Source: Alphaproteobacteria bacterium
GTDB taxonomy: Bacteria; Pseudomonadota; Alphaproteobacteria; Rhizobiales; Beijerinckiaceae
Length of the DNA: 42,429 nucleotides
Assembly (NCBI GenBank): GCA_016869595.1
Contig: VGDT01000025.1
Coordinates: 1 to 42,429, forward strand
Reading direction: 5' to 3'
Made by a program: the position numbers and the translations under genes. Shown piece by piece: positions 16,257-24,335 of the stretch. The notes below the pieces were generated by a model, which did no database searches, was not told where the DNA came from, and saw only the letters and a list, made by a program, of their open reading frames with translations. Each line of letters starts with the position of its first letter. Positions within the stretch are counted from its first letter, which is position 1.

Positions 16257-17642
16257 ATGCGCCTGCCGATCGGCTCCATTCGCTCTATCGCGGCGCGTCT
16301 TTTTCTGACGGCGGCGGCGATGAGCCTTGTCGTTCTGCTCATCGCCAGCATTCTTCTTACCGCCTACTACCGAAGCGAGGCGGAAGAGGTCTTCGAACGC
16401 CGCCTCGACGTTTACTTGCGCGCTATCGTGGCGGACGTGTCCGAGTCCGGACAGGAGGGACGCACCGGCCCCGGTCAGCTTGGCGATCCTCAATTCGAAT
16501 TGCCGGGCTCGGGCTGGTATTGGCAGATCACCCGGCTCGACGACAAATCACATGAAATAAAAGCGTCGCGCTCGCTCTTTGCCGGGATGTTGCCGAAGCT
16601 CTCCGATCTCGGCGTCCCGGCGGAGGTCGGCGGCTTTCGACGTGGTTACGCGCTTGGGCCTGATGGGCGGCGGCTGCGGATCGTCGAGCGCGTCATCGAC
16701 GTTGGCGACGTCGGCATCTATCTCGTGCAGGTCGCCGGCAGCGGCGAAGAGATGGAAGAGCAGATTGGGCGTTTTCGCTTTGCGTTGATCGTCGCCTTCG
16801 GCGCGCTAGCGATTGCGCTCGCGATCGGCGCCGCCTTCCAAGTCCGTTTCGGCTTGCGTCCCTTGCGGCAATTACAGCGCGAACTTGCTTCTATCCGTCG
16901 CGGAGAGCGGGAGCGCATCATGGGGAATTACCCGAGTGAAGTTGCGCCGCTTGCTGACGAGCTCAATCTGCTTATCAGCGCCAATCGCGACATTCTCGAA
17001 CGCGCCCGCACGCAGGTCGGCAATCTTGCCCATGCGCTGAAAACGCCGCTCTCCGTCATCGTCAACGAAGCCGACGCCGCGCCAGGGCAACTCGCCCAGA
17101 AAGTTCAAGAACAGGCGCAGATCATGCGCGATCAGATTTCCTTCTATCTCGACCGGGCGCGGGCGGCGGCGCGCGGCGGCGCGCTTGGCGCCGCGACGCC
17201 GGTTGCGCCGTCGATCGACGCCTTGCTTCGAGCTTTCAGCAAAATTTATGGCGATACGGGCGTGATTTTTTCCGGCGGCGCCGATCCGCTGCTGCGCTTT
17301 CTCGGCGAGCGCCAGGATCTCGAAGAAATGATCGGCAATCTGCTTGATAACGCCGGCAAATGGGCGAAGAGCCGCGTCACCATCGACGTTTCCGTTGATA
17401 GCGGCGAAACCGCATCGCGGCCGGCGCTGCGCGTCATCATCGACGACGATGGGCCGGGCCTCGCGCCGCATTTGCGCGCGACTGCGACGCAGCGCGGCCG
17501 ACGACTCGATGAAACCAAGCCTGGATCTGGTCTTGGATTGTCGATCGTCGTCGATCTCGCCGCCGCCTATGGCGGCTCGCTACAGCTCAACGACAGTCCC
17601 AGCGGAGGTCTCCGCGCGGAGCTTCAATTGCCCGGATTTTAA
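16257..17642 (+). CDS. feuQ: Membrane sensor histidine kinase, FeuQ-like
   Basis: This encodes 461 residues from the ATG at 16257, 4 bp after the regulator stop. Two transmembrane helices (about 13-35 and 180-200) flank a periplasmic sensor of roughly 145 residues. A HAMP-like linker follows, then the phosphoacceptor H259 in NLAHALKTPLSV. The ATPase domain has NLLDNAGKWA (N box), DDDGPGL (G1) and GSGLGLSIV (G2). Topology and motifs resemble PhoQ/FeuQ kinases. The likely periplasmic partner is the PepSY-like protein encoded two genes upstream. Confidence 0.85.
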   Translation: MRLPIGSIRSIAARLFLTAAAMSLVVLLIASILLTAYYRSEAEEVFERRLDVYLRAIVADVSESGQEGRTGPGQLGDPQFELPGSGWYWQITRLDDKSHEIKASRSLFAGMLPKLSDLGVPAEVGGFRRGYALGPDGRRLRIVERVIDVGDVGIYLVQVAGSGEEMEEQIGRFRFALIVAFGALAIALAIGAAFQVRFGLRPLRQLQRELASIRRGERERIMGNYPSEVAPLADELNLLISANRDILERARTQVGNLAHALKTPLSVIVNEADAAPGQLAQKVQEQAQIMRDQISFYLDRARAAARGGALGAATPVAPSIDALLRAFSKIYGDTGVIFSGGADPLLRFLGERQDLEEMIGNLLDNAGKWAKSRVTIDVSVDSGETASRPALRVIIDDDGPGLAPHLRATATQRGRRLDETKPGSGLGLSIVVDLAAAYGGSLQLNDSPSGGLRAELQLPGF

Positions 17643-17655
17643 AGCGCGTTTGGCG

Positions 17656-18051
17656 CTACTCGTCCTCGAGATCGAAATCGAGAATGGCGACTTGCAGCGT
17701 GAAGCTCGAAAGTTTGGGATCGTCGGCCGAGATGACGCCGAGAAATTCCCCGTCGCAATTGAGTTCGACAGAATCGGTCTTGCGCCCGCGCGCCGCGATC
17801 GACAAGCGATCGTTCTCAAAAAGCTTGCGCAAATAGGACTGCAACACTTCGCGTCCGACGGGAATTTTCATCTCAAAAGCGAAGGAGCGGTCGCCGTCCT
17901 CGTCATCGACAGAGATTGACGCGATCCTTCGCTCGCCAAGATGCACAGCCGCATTGTCTGGATTTTGGGGATCGGCTGCAACGCGAACGCCGTCATTGCC
18001 GAGCGAGCGGCGCAAGAAGGACTGCAGCTTTCGTAATTCAGTTTTGTCCAA
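17656..18051 (-). CDS. DUF3126-like protein with internal duplication
   Basis: This encodes 131 acidic residues made of two similar halves. Half one (1-64) reads KLQSFLRRSLGND ... VHLGERRIASISVDDEDGD; half two (65-131) reads VLQSYLRKLFEND ... LNCDGEFLGVISADD and ends AILDFDLEDE. Both resemble the small alphaproteobacterial DUF3126 family, which to my knowledge is normally a single unit of about 70 residues. No function is known. It converges on the kinase gene, the two stops being 13 bp apart. Confidence 0.7.
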   Translation of the reverse strand: MDKTELRKLQSFLRRSLGNDGVRVAADPQNPDNAAVHLGERRIASISVDDEDGDRSFAFEMKIPVGREVLQSYLRKLFENDRLSIAARGRKTDSVELNCDGEFLGVISADDPKLSSFTLQVAILDFDLEDE

Positions 18052-18120
18052 ACGCCCGCCCTCGTTTGTCGGTCTGCTTCATTCCTCTGCCATGTGCGGC
18101 GTCGCCGAGCAAGGGCGCGC

Positions 18121-18149
18121 AAAAAACCCGACGGCGAGACCGTCGGGTT
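18121..18149 (-). terminator. Rho-independent terminator of the 18171-18695 gene
   Basis: Read on the minus strand, an 8-bp perfect stem CCCGACGG / CCGTCGGG with a 5-base loop is followed by a run of six T. It lies 21 bases after the stop of the gene ending at 18171, in the right orientation. Confidence 0.9.
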
Positions 18150-18170
18150 CTATGCTTGGCGCGCTCGGTC

Positions 18171-18695
18171 TTATTCGCCGGCGGCCTTCAGCCGCTTGTT
18201 GCATTCGCTCCAATATTTCGGCCAGGTGATTTTTGCATCCGTCTTTTTAAGATCGGCCTTTTTCGCCTTCCATTCGGCGGCGCATTTCTTCTGCCGCTCG
18301 CGCAATGCGGCCTGTGTATCCTTCGCCGGCTTGGCGGCAGGCTTGGCCTCCGTCGTCGCAGGCGGAGTCGGCTCCGCAGGCTTCGCCTCGGTCGCCGGCG
18401 GCGGGGTCGGCTTCGACACAGCGGCGGCTGGCGGCGGCTCCACTGGCTTCGCTTCGGCGGGTTTGGCTTCAGCCGGTTTCTCTTCTGGCTTGGCCTGCTC
18501 GGATAGGCGGGCGCGACACGCCTTCAGAAAGTCTTGCCAGCTCTGTCCGCCCAGCTCATTGGCGGCTTTGGCGGCCTGATATTGCGATCCGCATTCCTTC
18601 AACACATTGGCCTGAGCATACGCCGCCTGCGAGCCGGCGACGCCGACGGCGAGGGCGAAAAGGCCGGCCGCAGCGTGAGAAACAGCGATCCCCAT
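18171..18695 (-). CDS. Exported Lys/Ala/Pro-rich protein
   Basis: This encodes 174 residues. I use the ATG at 18695 because GGAG lies six bases ahead of it; the ATG at 18707 has no such site. The protein starts with a signal peptide (GLFALAVGVAGSQAAYAQA), then a small domain with two cysteines (LKECGSQYQAAKAANELGGQ, DFLKACRARLSEQA). A Pro/Ala/Lys/Glu-rich linker with repeated AEAKPAEAKP-like units follows, then a second similar domain (RQKKCAAEWKAKKADLKK, YWSECNKRLKAAGE). The two C-W/F-C domains may be copies of the same unit. The function is unknown and the protein is probably periplasmic. Confidence 0.7.
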   Translation of the reverse strand: MGIAVSHAAAGLFALAVGVAGSQAAYAQANVLKECGSQYQAAKAANELGGQSWQDFLKACRARLSEQAKPEEKPAEAKPAEAKPVEPPPAAAVSKPTPPPATEAKPAEPTPPATTEAKPAAKPAKDTQAALRERQKKCAAEWKAKKADLKKTDAKITWPKYWSECNKRLKAAGE

Positions 18696-18882
18696 ATAAA
18701 TCTCCATTGATGGGCGGCGCGAACCGAGCCGCAGTGACTTGCGACCGCGCATAAAGCAGGACGCGCGCCATCTGCGCCCGCCAAGCGCGACGATAGTCCC
18801 AACTTGGTTGTGAACGCAATCCGAACGCGCGATAAAGCCGCGGCGCGCGGCGTTTAACGTCCGCATCAGGAAGGATCTAATC

Positions 18883-19512
18883 TTGGCGAGCGTCCGGGAA
18901 CAGCCGGCAAGTTGGCGCGACCTCGCGGTCGTGTCCCATATTGATGGACTGAAGCGCTGTCCGTGGCCGGGCGTCGATCCGCTTTATCTCGACTATCACG
19001 ATAATGAATGGGGCCAAGCCGAGCGCGACAGCCGAGCGCTCTTCGAAAAGCTGACTCTCGATGGCTTTCAAGCCGGCCTTTCTTGGATCACCATCCTGCG
19101 CAAGCGCGAGGCGTTTCGCGTCGCCTTCGCCGGCTTCGATCCAGAGAAGATCGCCATCTTTAACCAAAAGCGCGTCGCTGCGCTGATGCGCAATGACGCG
19201 ATCGTGCGCAATCGCGCAAAAATCGAGGGCGCCGTGCTCTCGGCGCAGGCGTGGCTCAGGATCGAGGCGGCGACCGGCTTCTCGAATTATCTTTGGGATT
19301 TCGTGGATGGGCGACCGATCGTCAATCATTGGACGCGCATGAGCGACGTGCCGACGCAAACGCCGCTCTCGGAACGTCTTTCCAAAGACCTCAAGGCGCG
19401 CGGCTTCAAGTTCTGCGGGCCGACGATCGTTTACGCCTTCATGCAGGCGGTCGGCATGGTGGACGATCATCTGGTCGGCTGCCATCGCCATGCGGGGGGC
19501 GACGCTGGCTGA
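18883..19512 (+). CDS. tag: DNA-3-methyladenine glycosylase I
   Basis: This encodes 209 residues of the Tag family, which removes 3-methyladenine from alkylated DNA. The zinc-binding residues of the family are all present: C26 in KRCPWPG, H39 in YHDNEWG, and H196 and C200 in DDHLVGCHRH. The core LTLDGFQAGLSWITILRKRE and FSNYLWDFVDG are typical. The start is a TTG at 18883 preceded by AGGAAGGA; no better in-frame ATG exists. The 3' end overlaps the next gene by 23 bases. Confidence 0.92.
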   Translation: MASVREQPASWRDLAVVSHIDGLKRCPWPGVDPLYLDYHDNEWGQAERDSRALFEKLTLDGFQAGLSWITILRKREAFRVAFAGFDPEKIAIFNQKRVAALMRNDAIVRNRAKIEGAVLSAQAWLRIEAATGFSNYLWDFVDGRPIVNHWTRMSDVPTQTPLSERLSKDLKARGFKFCGPTIVYAFMQAVGMVDDHLVGCHRHAGGDAG

Positions 19513-20146
19513 CGCAATACGCTCCTCCTCAACGAAGCGCGGGCGCGCGTCGCGAAGCGAAGCGCCCCGCGCCTGGCAGCGCATGTTGTCCGGGCGTCGC
19601 CTCGATCTGCTCGATCCTTCGCCGCTCGACGTGGAGATCGAGGATATCGCCCATGGGCTGGCGCGCGTCGCCCGCTGGAACGGGCAGACCGCCGGCGCGC
19701 ATATTTTCTCGGTCGCGCAACACAGTCTGCTCGTGGAAAAGGTCGCGAGCGCGCTTGAACCGGGCATCGGCCGAAGCGAGCGGCTCTACATGCTGCTGCA
19801 TGACGCGCCGGAATATGTGATCGGCGACATGATTTCGCCCTTCAAGGCGGTGATCGGCGACGCATACAGAGCGGTCGAGGACCGCATACTCGGCGCGATT
19901 CTCCTGCGCTTCTCTCTGCCGCCGGCGCCCGAGGCCGCGCTGCGACGCCTGTGCAAAGCGGCCGACCGCGCCGCCGCCTTTTTCGAGGCTGTGCAGCTTG
20001 CGGGCTTTACACGGGCCGAAGCCGAGCGCATCTTCGGCCGCCCGGCGATCCCGCCGAAGTCTTTCATGGACGAACTCGCCCCGACTCCCATCGAGGAGAC
20101 GCAGGCGCGTTTCCTCGCTCGATTCCGGGCGGTCGACGAAAGTTAA
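19490..20146 (+). CDS. HD-domain phosphohydrolase
   Basis: This encodes up to 218 residues of the HD superfamily. Metal-binding residues are seen in AGAHIFSVAQHSLLVEKV and in MLLHDAPEYVIGDMISPFK, the HD motif. The LSGRRLDLLDPSPLDVEIED and IAHGLARVARWNGQT region is typical of the YfbR-like/HD proteins of alphaproteobacteria, often presumed nucleotidases. The ATG at 19490 overlaps tag. The first ~28 residues look unstructured, so a later start near ARAWQRMLSG is possible. Confidence 0.8.
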   Translation: MRGATLADAIRSSSTKRGRASRSEAPRAWQRMLSGRRLDLLDPSPLDVEIEDIAHGLARVARWNGQTAGAHIFSVAQHSLLVEKVASALEPGIGRSERLYMLLHDAPEYVIGDMISPFKAVIGDAYRAVEDRILGAILLRFSLPPAPEAALRRLCKAADRAAAFFEAVQLAGFTRAEAERIFGRPAIPPKSFMDELAPTPIEETQARFLARFRAVDES

Positions 20147-20168
20147 AAGAAGAACGTCGGGGAGAGAA

Positions 20169-20693
20169 ATGCCGAATGGGCGATTGTACGTCTGTTCGCT
20201 GACTAAGGTGGTCGAGACCGTGCGCGAAAGCGGCGCGCGCTCGCTTATCACCATTCTTACGGCCGGGGCGTCGCTTGTTCGGCCTTGCGAAATCGCCCGA
20301 GAGCGCCATTTGCGCATCGCAGTCTCCGATATCGACGCGCCGCGGGAGGGACATATCCTTCCGGGCGAAGAACATATCGATCGGCTGCTAGCTTTTCTTG
20401 AGGAATGGGACCGCTCCGCGCCGCTCGTCATTCATTGCTACGCCGGGGTGAGCCGTTCCCCCGCGGCAGCCTATGTCGCGGCCTGCGCATTGGCGCCGCA
20501 CCGCTGCGAAATGGAGATCGCGCGCGAACTACGCCGCGTCTCGTCGACCGCGACCCCCAACAGGCGTTTGGTCGCGCTTGCAGACGACAGGCTCGGGCGA
20601 GCGGGGCGAATGTCCGCCGCGATCGCCGCAATTGGACGCGGGACCGACTGCTATGAGGGATCGCCCTTCGTCCTGGAATTCGCTGACGCCTAG
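20169..20693 (+). CDS. Dual-specificity/tyrosine phosphatase-like protein
   Basis: This encodes 174 residues from the ATG at 20169, preceded by GGGGAGAG. The active-site loop HCYAGVSRSPAAAY matches the Cys-x5-Arg signature of tyrosine phosphatases, and an upstream Asp in IAVSDIDAPREGH can serve as general acid. It lies 22 bp after the HD gene and overlaps the NAD regulator gene downstream by 41 bases, suggesting one operon. The substrate is unknown. Confidence 0.85.
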   Translation: MPNGRLYVCSLTKVVETVRESGARSLITILTAGASLVRPCEIARERHLRIAVSDIDAPREGHILPGEEHIDRLLAFLEEWDRSAPLVIHCYAGVSRSPAAAYVAACALAPHRCEMEIARELRRVSSTATPNRRLVALADDRLGRAGRMSAAIAAIGRGTDCYEGSPFVLEFADA

Positions 20694-21681
20694 TCACGTC
20701 GCGGAAGAATTCGCGCCGATTTCCCCCCCTGTCGAAATTGGCCTCACCGCCGCGATCGTCGCCGTTCGCGACGATGAGCCGCTGATCCTGACGACGCGTG
20801 CGGACGGCCCGGCTGGCGTTGCGGCCCTGCCTTCGGGACCATTCGATCCCATCCGTCACCGGACCTTCGAGATCGGCTTGCGCGAATGGGTCGCCGAACA
20901 GACCGGCGCGCCTCTCGGCTATGTCGAGCAGCTCTATACGTTCGGCGACCGCGGACGGCATGCGCGCGCCGGCGACCGCGACCCGCATGTCGTCTCGGTC
21001 GGCTATCTGGCGCTGACCCGCATCCGCGATGAGGCCGACCGGCGCGCGGGCGTCTGGCGGAGCTGGCACGACTTCTTTCCCTGGGAAGATTGGCGCAAAG
21101 GTCCGCCGGCGATCATTGAGGAGACGATTGCTCCGGGACTGGAAAGCTGGGTCGCCGAGTCGCCGGACGGCGTCTCCTTCTCGGGCCTTTCCCGCAGGGT
21201 GCGCATCAACCTGCTCTTTGGCGGCAAGGGCCGTGCGTTCAACGAAGAGAACGTCCTCGAGCGTTACGAGCTTCTCTATGAGGCCGGGCTGCTTGAGGAG
21301 GCGCTGCGCGACGGCCGCGAATCGGCGCAAAAAAGGGCGCCGCTCGCGCCGCTCGGGGCGCCCATGCGCCACGACCATCGCCGCATTCTCGCCACAGCTA
21401 TGGGCAGATTGCGCGCCAAGATGAAATATCGGCCGGTGATTTTCGAGTTGATGGCGCCGGAGTTCACGCTAACCGAACTGCAACGGACAGTAGAAGCAAT
21501 CGCAGGTCGGCATCTCCACAAGCAAAACTTCCGCCGTCTTGTCGAAACAACCGCCATTGTCGAACCGACGGGCGAGATGTCCTTAAAAACCGGCGGCCGG
21601 CCGGCTGCTCTATTTCATTTTCGCCGCAATGTTCTGCAAGAATGTCCCGCGCCGGGGCTTCGCGTCGGCATAAGGGGATAA
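20653..21681 (+). CDS. NrtR-type NAD regulator (NUDIX-like domain plus winged helix)
   Basis: This encodes 342 residues. A NUDIX-like domain (LTAAIVAVRDDEPLILTTRA, PFDPIRHRTFEIGLREWVAE, LYTFGDRGRH) is followed by a C-terminal winged-helix region (FELMAPEFTLTELQRTVEAI, KQNFRRLVE). This is the layout of NrtR-type regulators of NAD metabolism, annotated as NAD regulator in alphaproteobacteria. The canonical NUDIX box is not intact, in keeping with ligand sensing rather than hydrolysis. The final 24 codons lie in a 71-bp sequence duplicated 1.58 kb downstream, where an insertion appears to have occurred. Confidence 0.85.
   Translation: MRDRPSSWNSLTPSHVAEEFAPISPPVEIGLTAAIVAVRDDEPLILTTRADGPAGVAALPSGPFDPIRHRTFEIGLREWVAEQTGAPLGYVEQLYTFGDRGRHARAGDRDPHVVSVGYLALTRIRDEADRRAGVWRSWHDFFPWEDWRKGPPAIIEETIAPGLESWVAESPDGVSFSGLSRRVRINLLFGGKGRAFNEENVLERYELLYEAGLLEEALRDGRESAQKRAPLAPLGAPMRHDHRRILATAMGRLRAKMKYRPVIFELMAPEFTLTELQRTVEAIAGRHLHKQNFRRLVETTAIVEPTGEMSLKTGGRPAALFHFRRNVLQECPAPGLRVGIRG
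21607..21677. repeat. 71-bp direct repeat, left copy (att-like)
   Basis: This is the 3' coding end of the NAD regulator gene. It is identical to 23189-23259 over 71 bp except for one base (AAGAATGTCC here, AAGAACGTCC there), which changes Arg to Cys in this copy. Outside the 71 bp the flanks differ. Both copies keep the same reading frame and a stop codon immediately after. Confidence 0.95.
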
Positions 21682-21857
21682 CGATCTTGACCCCCTGGAA
21701 TGCGTGGCGGATAAGGAGTGCAATTTTGTTGCAAAAATGGTTCGGTCTAGGTTTCTTTAAAAAAGGGGCCTATTCGGGGTCGACATCCTGCGTCGGAACC
21801 CGATATATGCAAGGCTGAGGTTCCTTTACCAAGTCACAAGGGACTCGGAGAGCAACA

Positions 21858-21923
21858 ATGGCTACGTCGCACTACCACCGACCTGTAGTTAGATTGTCGG
21901 TCAATCAGCCAGATTGGCCATGA
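21858..21923 (+). CDS. Possible 21-residue micro-ORF in the insertion
   Basis: An ATG preceded by GGAG at about 8 bases opens a 21-codon frame (MATSHYHRPVVRLSVNQPDW and P) ending in TGA. It lies inside the foreign segment, opposite in direction to the TPR-like gene. No homology is recognised, and a frame this short can arise by chance. Confidence 0.25.
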   Translation: MATSHYHRPVVRLSVNQPDWP

Positions 21924-21955
21924 GCCCGAAGAGGGAGGAGTCCTTTCTGACGCCC

Positions 21956-23047
21956 TTACGTGGACATTAACGAATCGAAGCGTTGATGACGTCGAAGCCT
22001 CCCAAAATCTTCCTCGTCTTTCACCTTAGCTTTCTTGTAAGGTGCCAAATTAAGGACCAGTTCTAGCGAGGTCAGCGCATCCTCGTCGAGAGAGGCTGTC
22101 CGGTCCCTATAGCTCTCCCCTCTCTCGTCGAGTTCATTGGCGAGCTTACAGGCACAGCAAGCGCTATTGTATGCTGCGCGATAGTTCTTGCTGTCTTCCG
22201 AAACCGCCTTCTTGAGCGCTTCTAACCCTTCCTCAAACTTATTATCATAGTATAAAACCAAGCCATAAACTGAATAAGTCAAACTTAGCACTTTCTTGTC
22301 ATCAGGTTTGATGTCGTTGAGAACTTCGTTAATTAATTGGCTTGCGTCTTCAAGCCGATCCGCAAATTTTAACTTGTCATCAGCTTGCATGTATTGTATC
22401 ATATTCAACCAAGCTAATATAGACGAACGCAGGCCGTGCAAATTCGCTGCGGCGCCTCGGTGTAAGTTATTTAATCCTTCATGAATACTTGAGTAACTAG
22501 TCCTTGCTTGCTTTAATTCTTCCAATATCGAATTGTGCTGATTTTTTAAATCATCATATTCAGCGCGCATCACTTGATTGCTTGCCAGAAGTGGTGCCAA
22601 TGCGTTTTCTGCTTGCCGTCTAGCAGTTTCATCGGCAATGTTTCTTAGGGTAACAAACCCAAAAAAACCGGCAAGCGTAGCAATGCCAGCAAATAACCCT
22701 AAGAATATTTGCATATTAGTACTGAATTGTTGAATAGCGCCGCTGTAGAATGCTTCAACGCGCTTTATCGTCTCATTATTCGTGTCGAGCGCTAACTTGA
22801 CAACAGATGTAAGGGAGTTGGCTATCACCGCCCCCTCACTACTTTTCATGTCACCGGCCTCTTTAGGCGCGCTTAAGGGGGATGCCGACGTCTCATTTCG
22901 CTGTTGCGAAGACGCTGGCGACGTCTCAAGAAGAGTCGGAGGCTTGCCCGCTTCTTTCGCCTCGCAAGAGGCGGCGAACGATAGAACACAAGTTGCCATG
23001 CCCAAGAAGAGCCAATGAAAAAGACATTTTAGCAAAAACTTAGGCAT
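21956..23047 (-). CDS. Membrane protein with coiled coil and TPR-like C-terminus (island cargo)
   Basis: This encodes 363 residues from the ATG at 23047, chosen because a signal-like start follows (FLLKCLFHWLFLGMATCVL) and AGAAGG lies upstream. An ATG at 23074 and a GTG at 23101 are alternatives. After a Ser/Pro-rich stretch comes a transmembrane helix (IFLGLFAGIATLAGFFGFVT, about residues 113-135), then a predicted coiled coil, then helical TPR-like repeats. The end (APYKKAKVKDEEDFGRLRRH) resembles the tail of TPR proteins. Codon usage is AT-rich against the neighbours. I recognise no specific family; a sensor or defence role is only conceivable. Confidence 0.7.
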   Translation of the reverse strand: MPKFLLKCLFHWLFLGMATCVLSFAASCEAKEAGKPPTLLETSPASSQQRNETSASPLSAPKEAGDMKSSEGAVIANSLTSVVKLALDTNNETIKRVEAFYSGAIQQFSTNMQIFLGLFAGIATLAGFFGFVTLRNIADETARRQAENALAPLLASNQVMRAEYDDLKNQHNSILEELKQARTSYSSIHEGLNNLHRGAAANLHGLRSSILAWLNMIQYMQADDKLKFADRLEDASQLINEVLNDIKPDDKKVLSLTYSVYGLVLYYDNKFEEGLEALKKAVSEDSKNYRAAYNSACCACKLANELDERGESYRDRTASLDEDALTSLELVLNLAPYKKAKVKDEEDFGRLRRHQRFDSLMST

Positions 23048-23108
23048 GGCAGCTTGCCTTCTAATGAGGGACATAAATTGCTCTTTCTCGGAGCCGTGCA
23101 CAAGAGTG

Positions 23109-23138
23109 GATTCGCTTTAACTGTCGATTCGCTTTAAC
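23109..23138. repeat. Pair of 13-bp direct repeats upstream of the island gene
   Basis: GATTCGCTTTAAC occurs at 23109-23121 and again at 23126-23138, with start-to-start spacing of 17 bp. The pair lies 60-90 bp upstream of the island gene and close to the right junction. It could be an operator or recombinase arm site; nothing in the sequence decides which. Confidence 0.6.
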
Positions 23139-23350
23139 CCTCGGCGCCGCCTACATCCAGGGCGCAGCACCGCCGATCGAGGCGCGCAGCTCTATTTCAT
23201 TTTCGCCGCAATGTTCTGCAAGAACGTCCCGCGCCGGGGCTTCGCGTCGGCATAAGGGGCTGATTTCGCCTCCTTAAGCCGATGTTCACCGCGACATGGT
23301 GAATCCTTGCTGAAGCGGAAGCCCGCCAATGCGTAGGGTAGAGGTGCGTC

Positions 23351-24094
23351 TTGGGCTATTTGTCGCCGCCGCCAATGCCGGCGCCAGTCGTCGTCTATAA
23401 AGATGTCGGCGGTCTCGTCAGTGATTATGAGGCGATAACCGAACGCTATCGCCGCGAGAACCGCGAAGTCAGGCTGCATGAATGCCGGTCGGCCTGCACG
23501 CTGGCGCTGAGCCTGCCGAACGTCTGCGTCTATCCGGACGCGAAGGTCAAATTTCATCAGGCCTACAACGCCATCAACAGAGAGACCGACCTCGGCGTCT
23601 CGTCGCAGCTGTTCGCCTCCTACCCTGCCGCCGTGCAGGCGCGTCTTGGCCGTCTCACCCGGGAATATCGCGTGCTGACGGGAACGGAGCTGATCGCTCT
23701 CGGCATGCGCAATTGCGAGAGCGGCCCGACGATGATCGCCGGCCGCAAGCAGCTGACGCCTCCGACCAGGGTCGCCAGCGCACAGCCGGATGGGTCGGGC
23801 GTGAGCCTCGCCTCATTTGGCGACGTCGCACATAAGGTGCAGTCAGCCGTCGCGACCGCCCTCTCCAGCACGGGAGGCCAAACGACCGCTCCGATCCGCG
23901 TCGCCGTCGCCGACCGGGAGCAGATCGAGGCGAACACGCTTCCAGAGGCTGCGCCGCTCCCGCCCCGCAGACCGCCATCGGAGGCTTTCCTGGCCCAGAA
24001 TGCGGGGCCGATGAGCGCGGCCTATCTACAGCTCATCAGCGGCGCGCAGCCGATCCTTGGTCAGCAATTTATGCGAACCGTGGCCACGAACTAA
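23351..24094 (+). CDS. ClpP-fold-like exported protein, uncertain N-terminus
   Basis: This encodes about 247 residues. The segment RLHECRSACTLALSLPNVCV, then KVKFHQAYNAINRET and ELIALGMRNC, matches small alphaproteobacterial exported proteins with a ClpP/crotonase-like fold, in which the SACT serine is the presumed nucleophile. The C-terminal 110 residues are Pro/Ala-rich and variable. The frame has no upstream ATG: a TAG sits at 23339, and the start is a TTG at 23351 (GAGG six bases ahead) or the ATG at 23375. An ATG at 23329 in another frame opens a signal-like peptide, so a 5' frameshift is possible. Confidence 0.55.
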   Translation: MGYLSPPPMPAPVVVYKDVGGLVSDYEAITERYRRENREVRLHECRSACTLALSLPNVCVYPDAKVKFHQAYNAINRETDLGVSSQLFASYPAAVQARLGRLTREYRVLTGTELIALGMRNCESGPTMIAGRKQLTPPTRVASAQPDGSGVSLASFGDVAHKVQSAVATALSSTGGQTTAPIRVAVADREQIEANTLPEAAPLPPRRPPSEAFLAQNAGPMSAAYLQLISGAQPILGQQFMRTVATN

Positions 24095-24335
24095 GCCGCT
24101 AAGCTAGAGCACTTTTTCGCCACGATGTTACCCTAGCGTCGCAATGGGTGGGAAATCAGGCCCCTAGCGGCCGCGATGGGCGAAGCGCGTCTTAACGGCG
24201 CATTTCACATTTGATTTTCTGCCGGTCATCGCGCCGTCGGCGCATGGCGCGCATGGGGCCAAATGGTCTCGAAGATTTATTGGTTCCGGGCGGCGCCGAT
24301 CATGGCGCGCTTCAAGCGAGACGGGAAGCGACCTA

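Larger units (their letters stand above)
21678..23188. mobile_element. AT-richer insertion between direct repeats
   Basis: About 1.5 kb of visibly AT-richer DNA lies between the two 71-bp repeats. It carries one clear gene (minus strand, TPR-like membrane protein) and a possible 21-codon ORF. No integrase, transposase or terminal inverted repeat is seen. The layout, with the host gene's 3' end duplicated so that the gene is preserved, is what site-specific integration at a gene end leaves behind. It could be a remnant, an element mobilised in trans, or the product of another recombination event. Confidence 0.65.
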
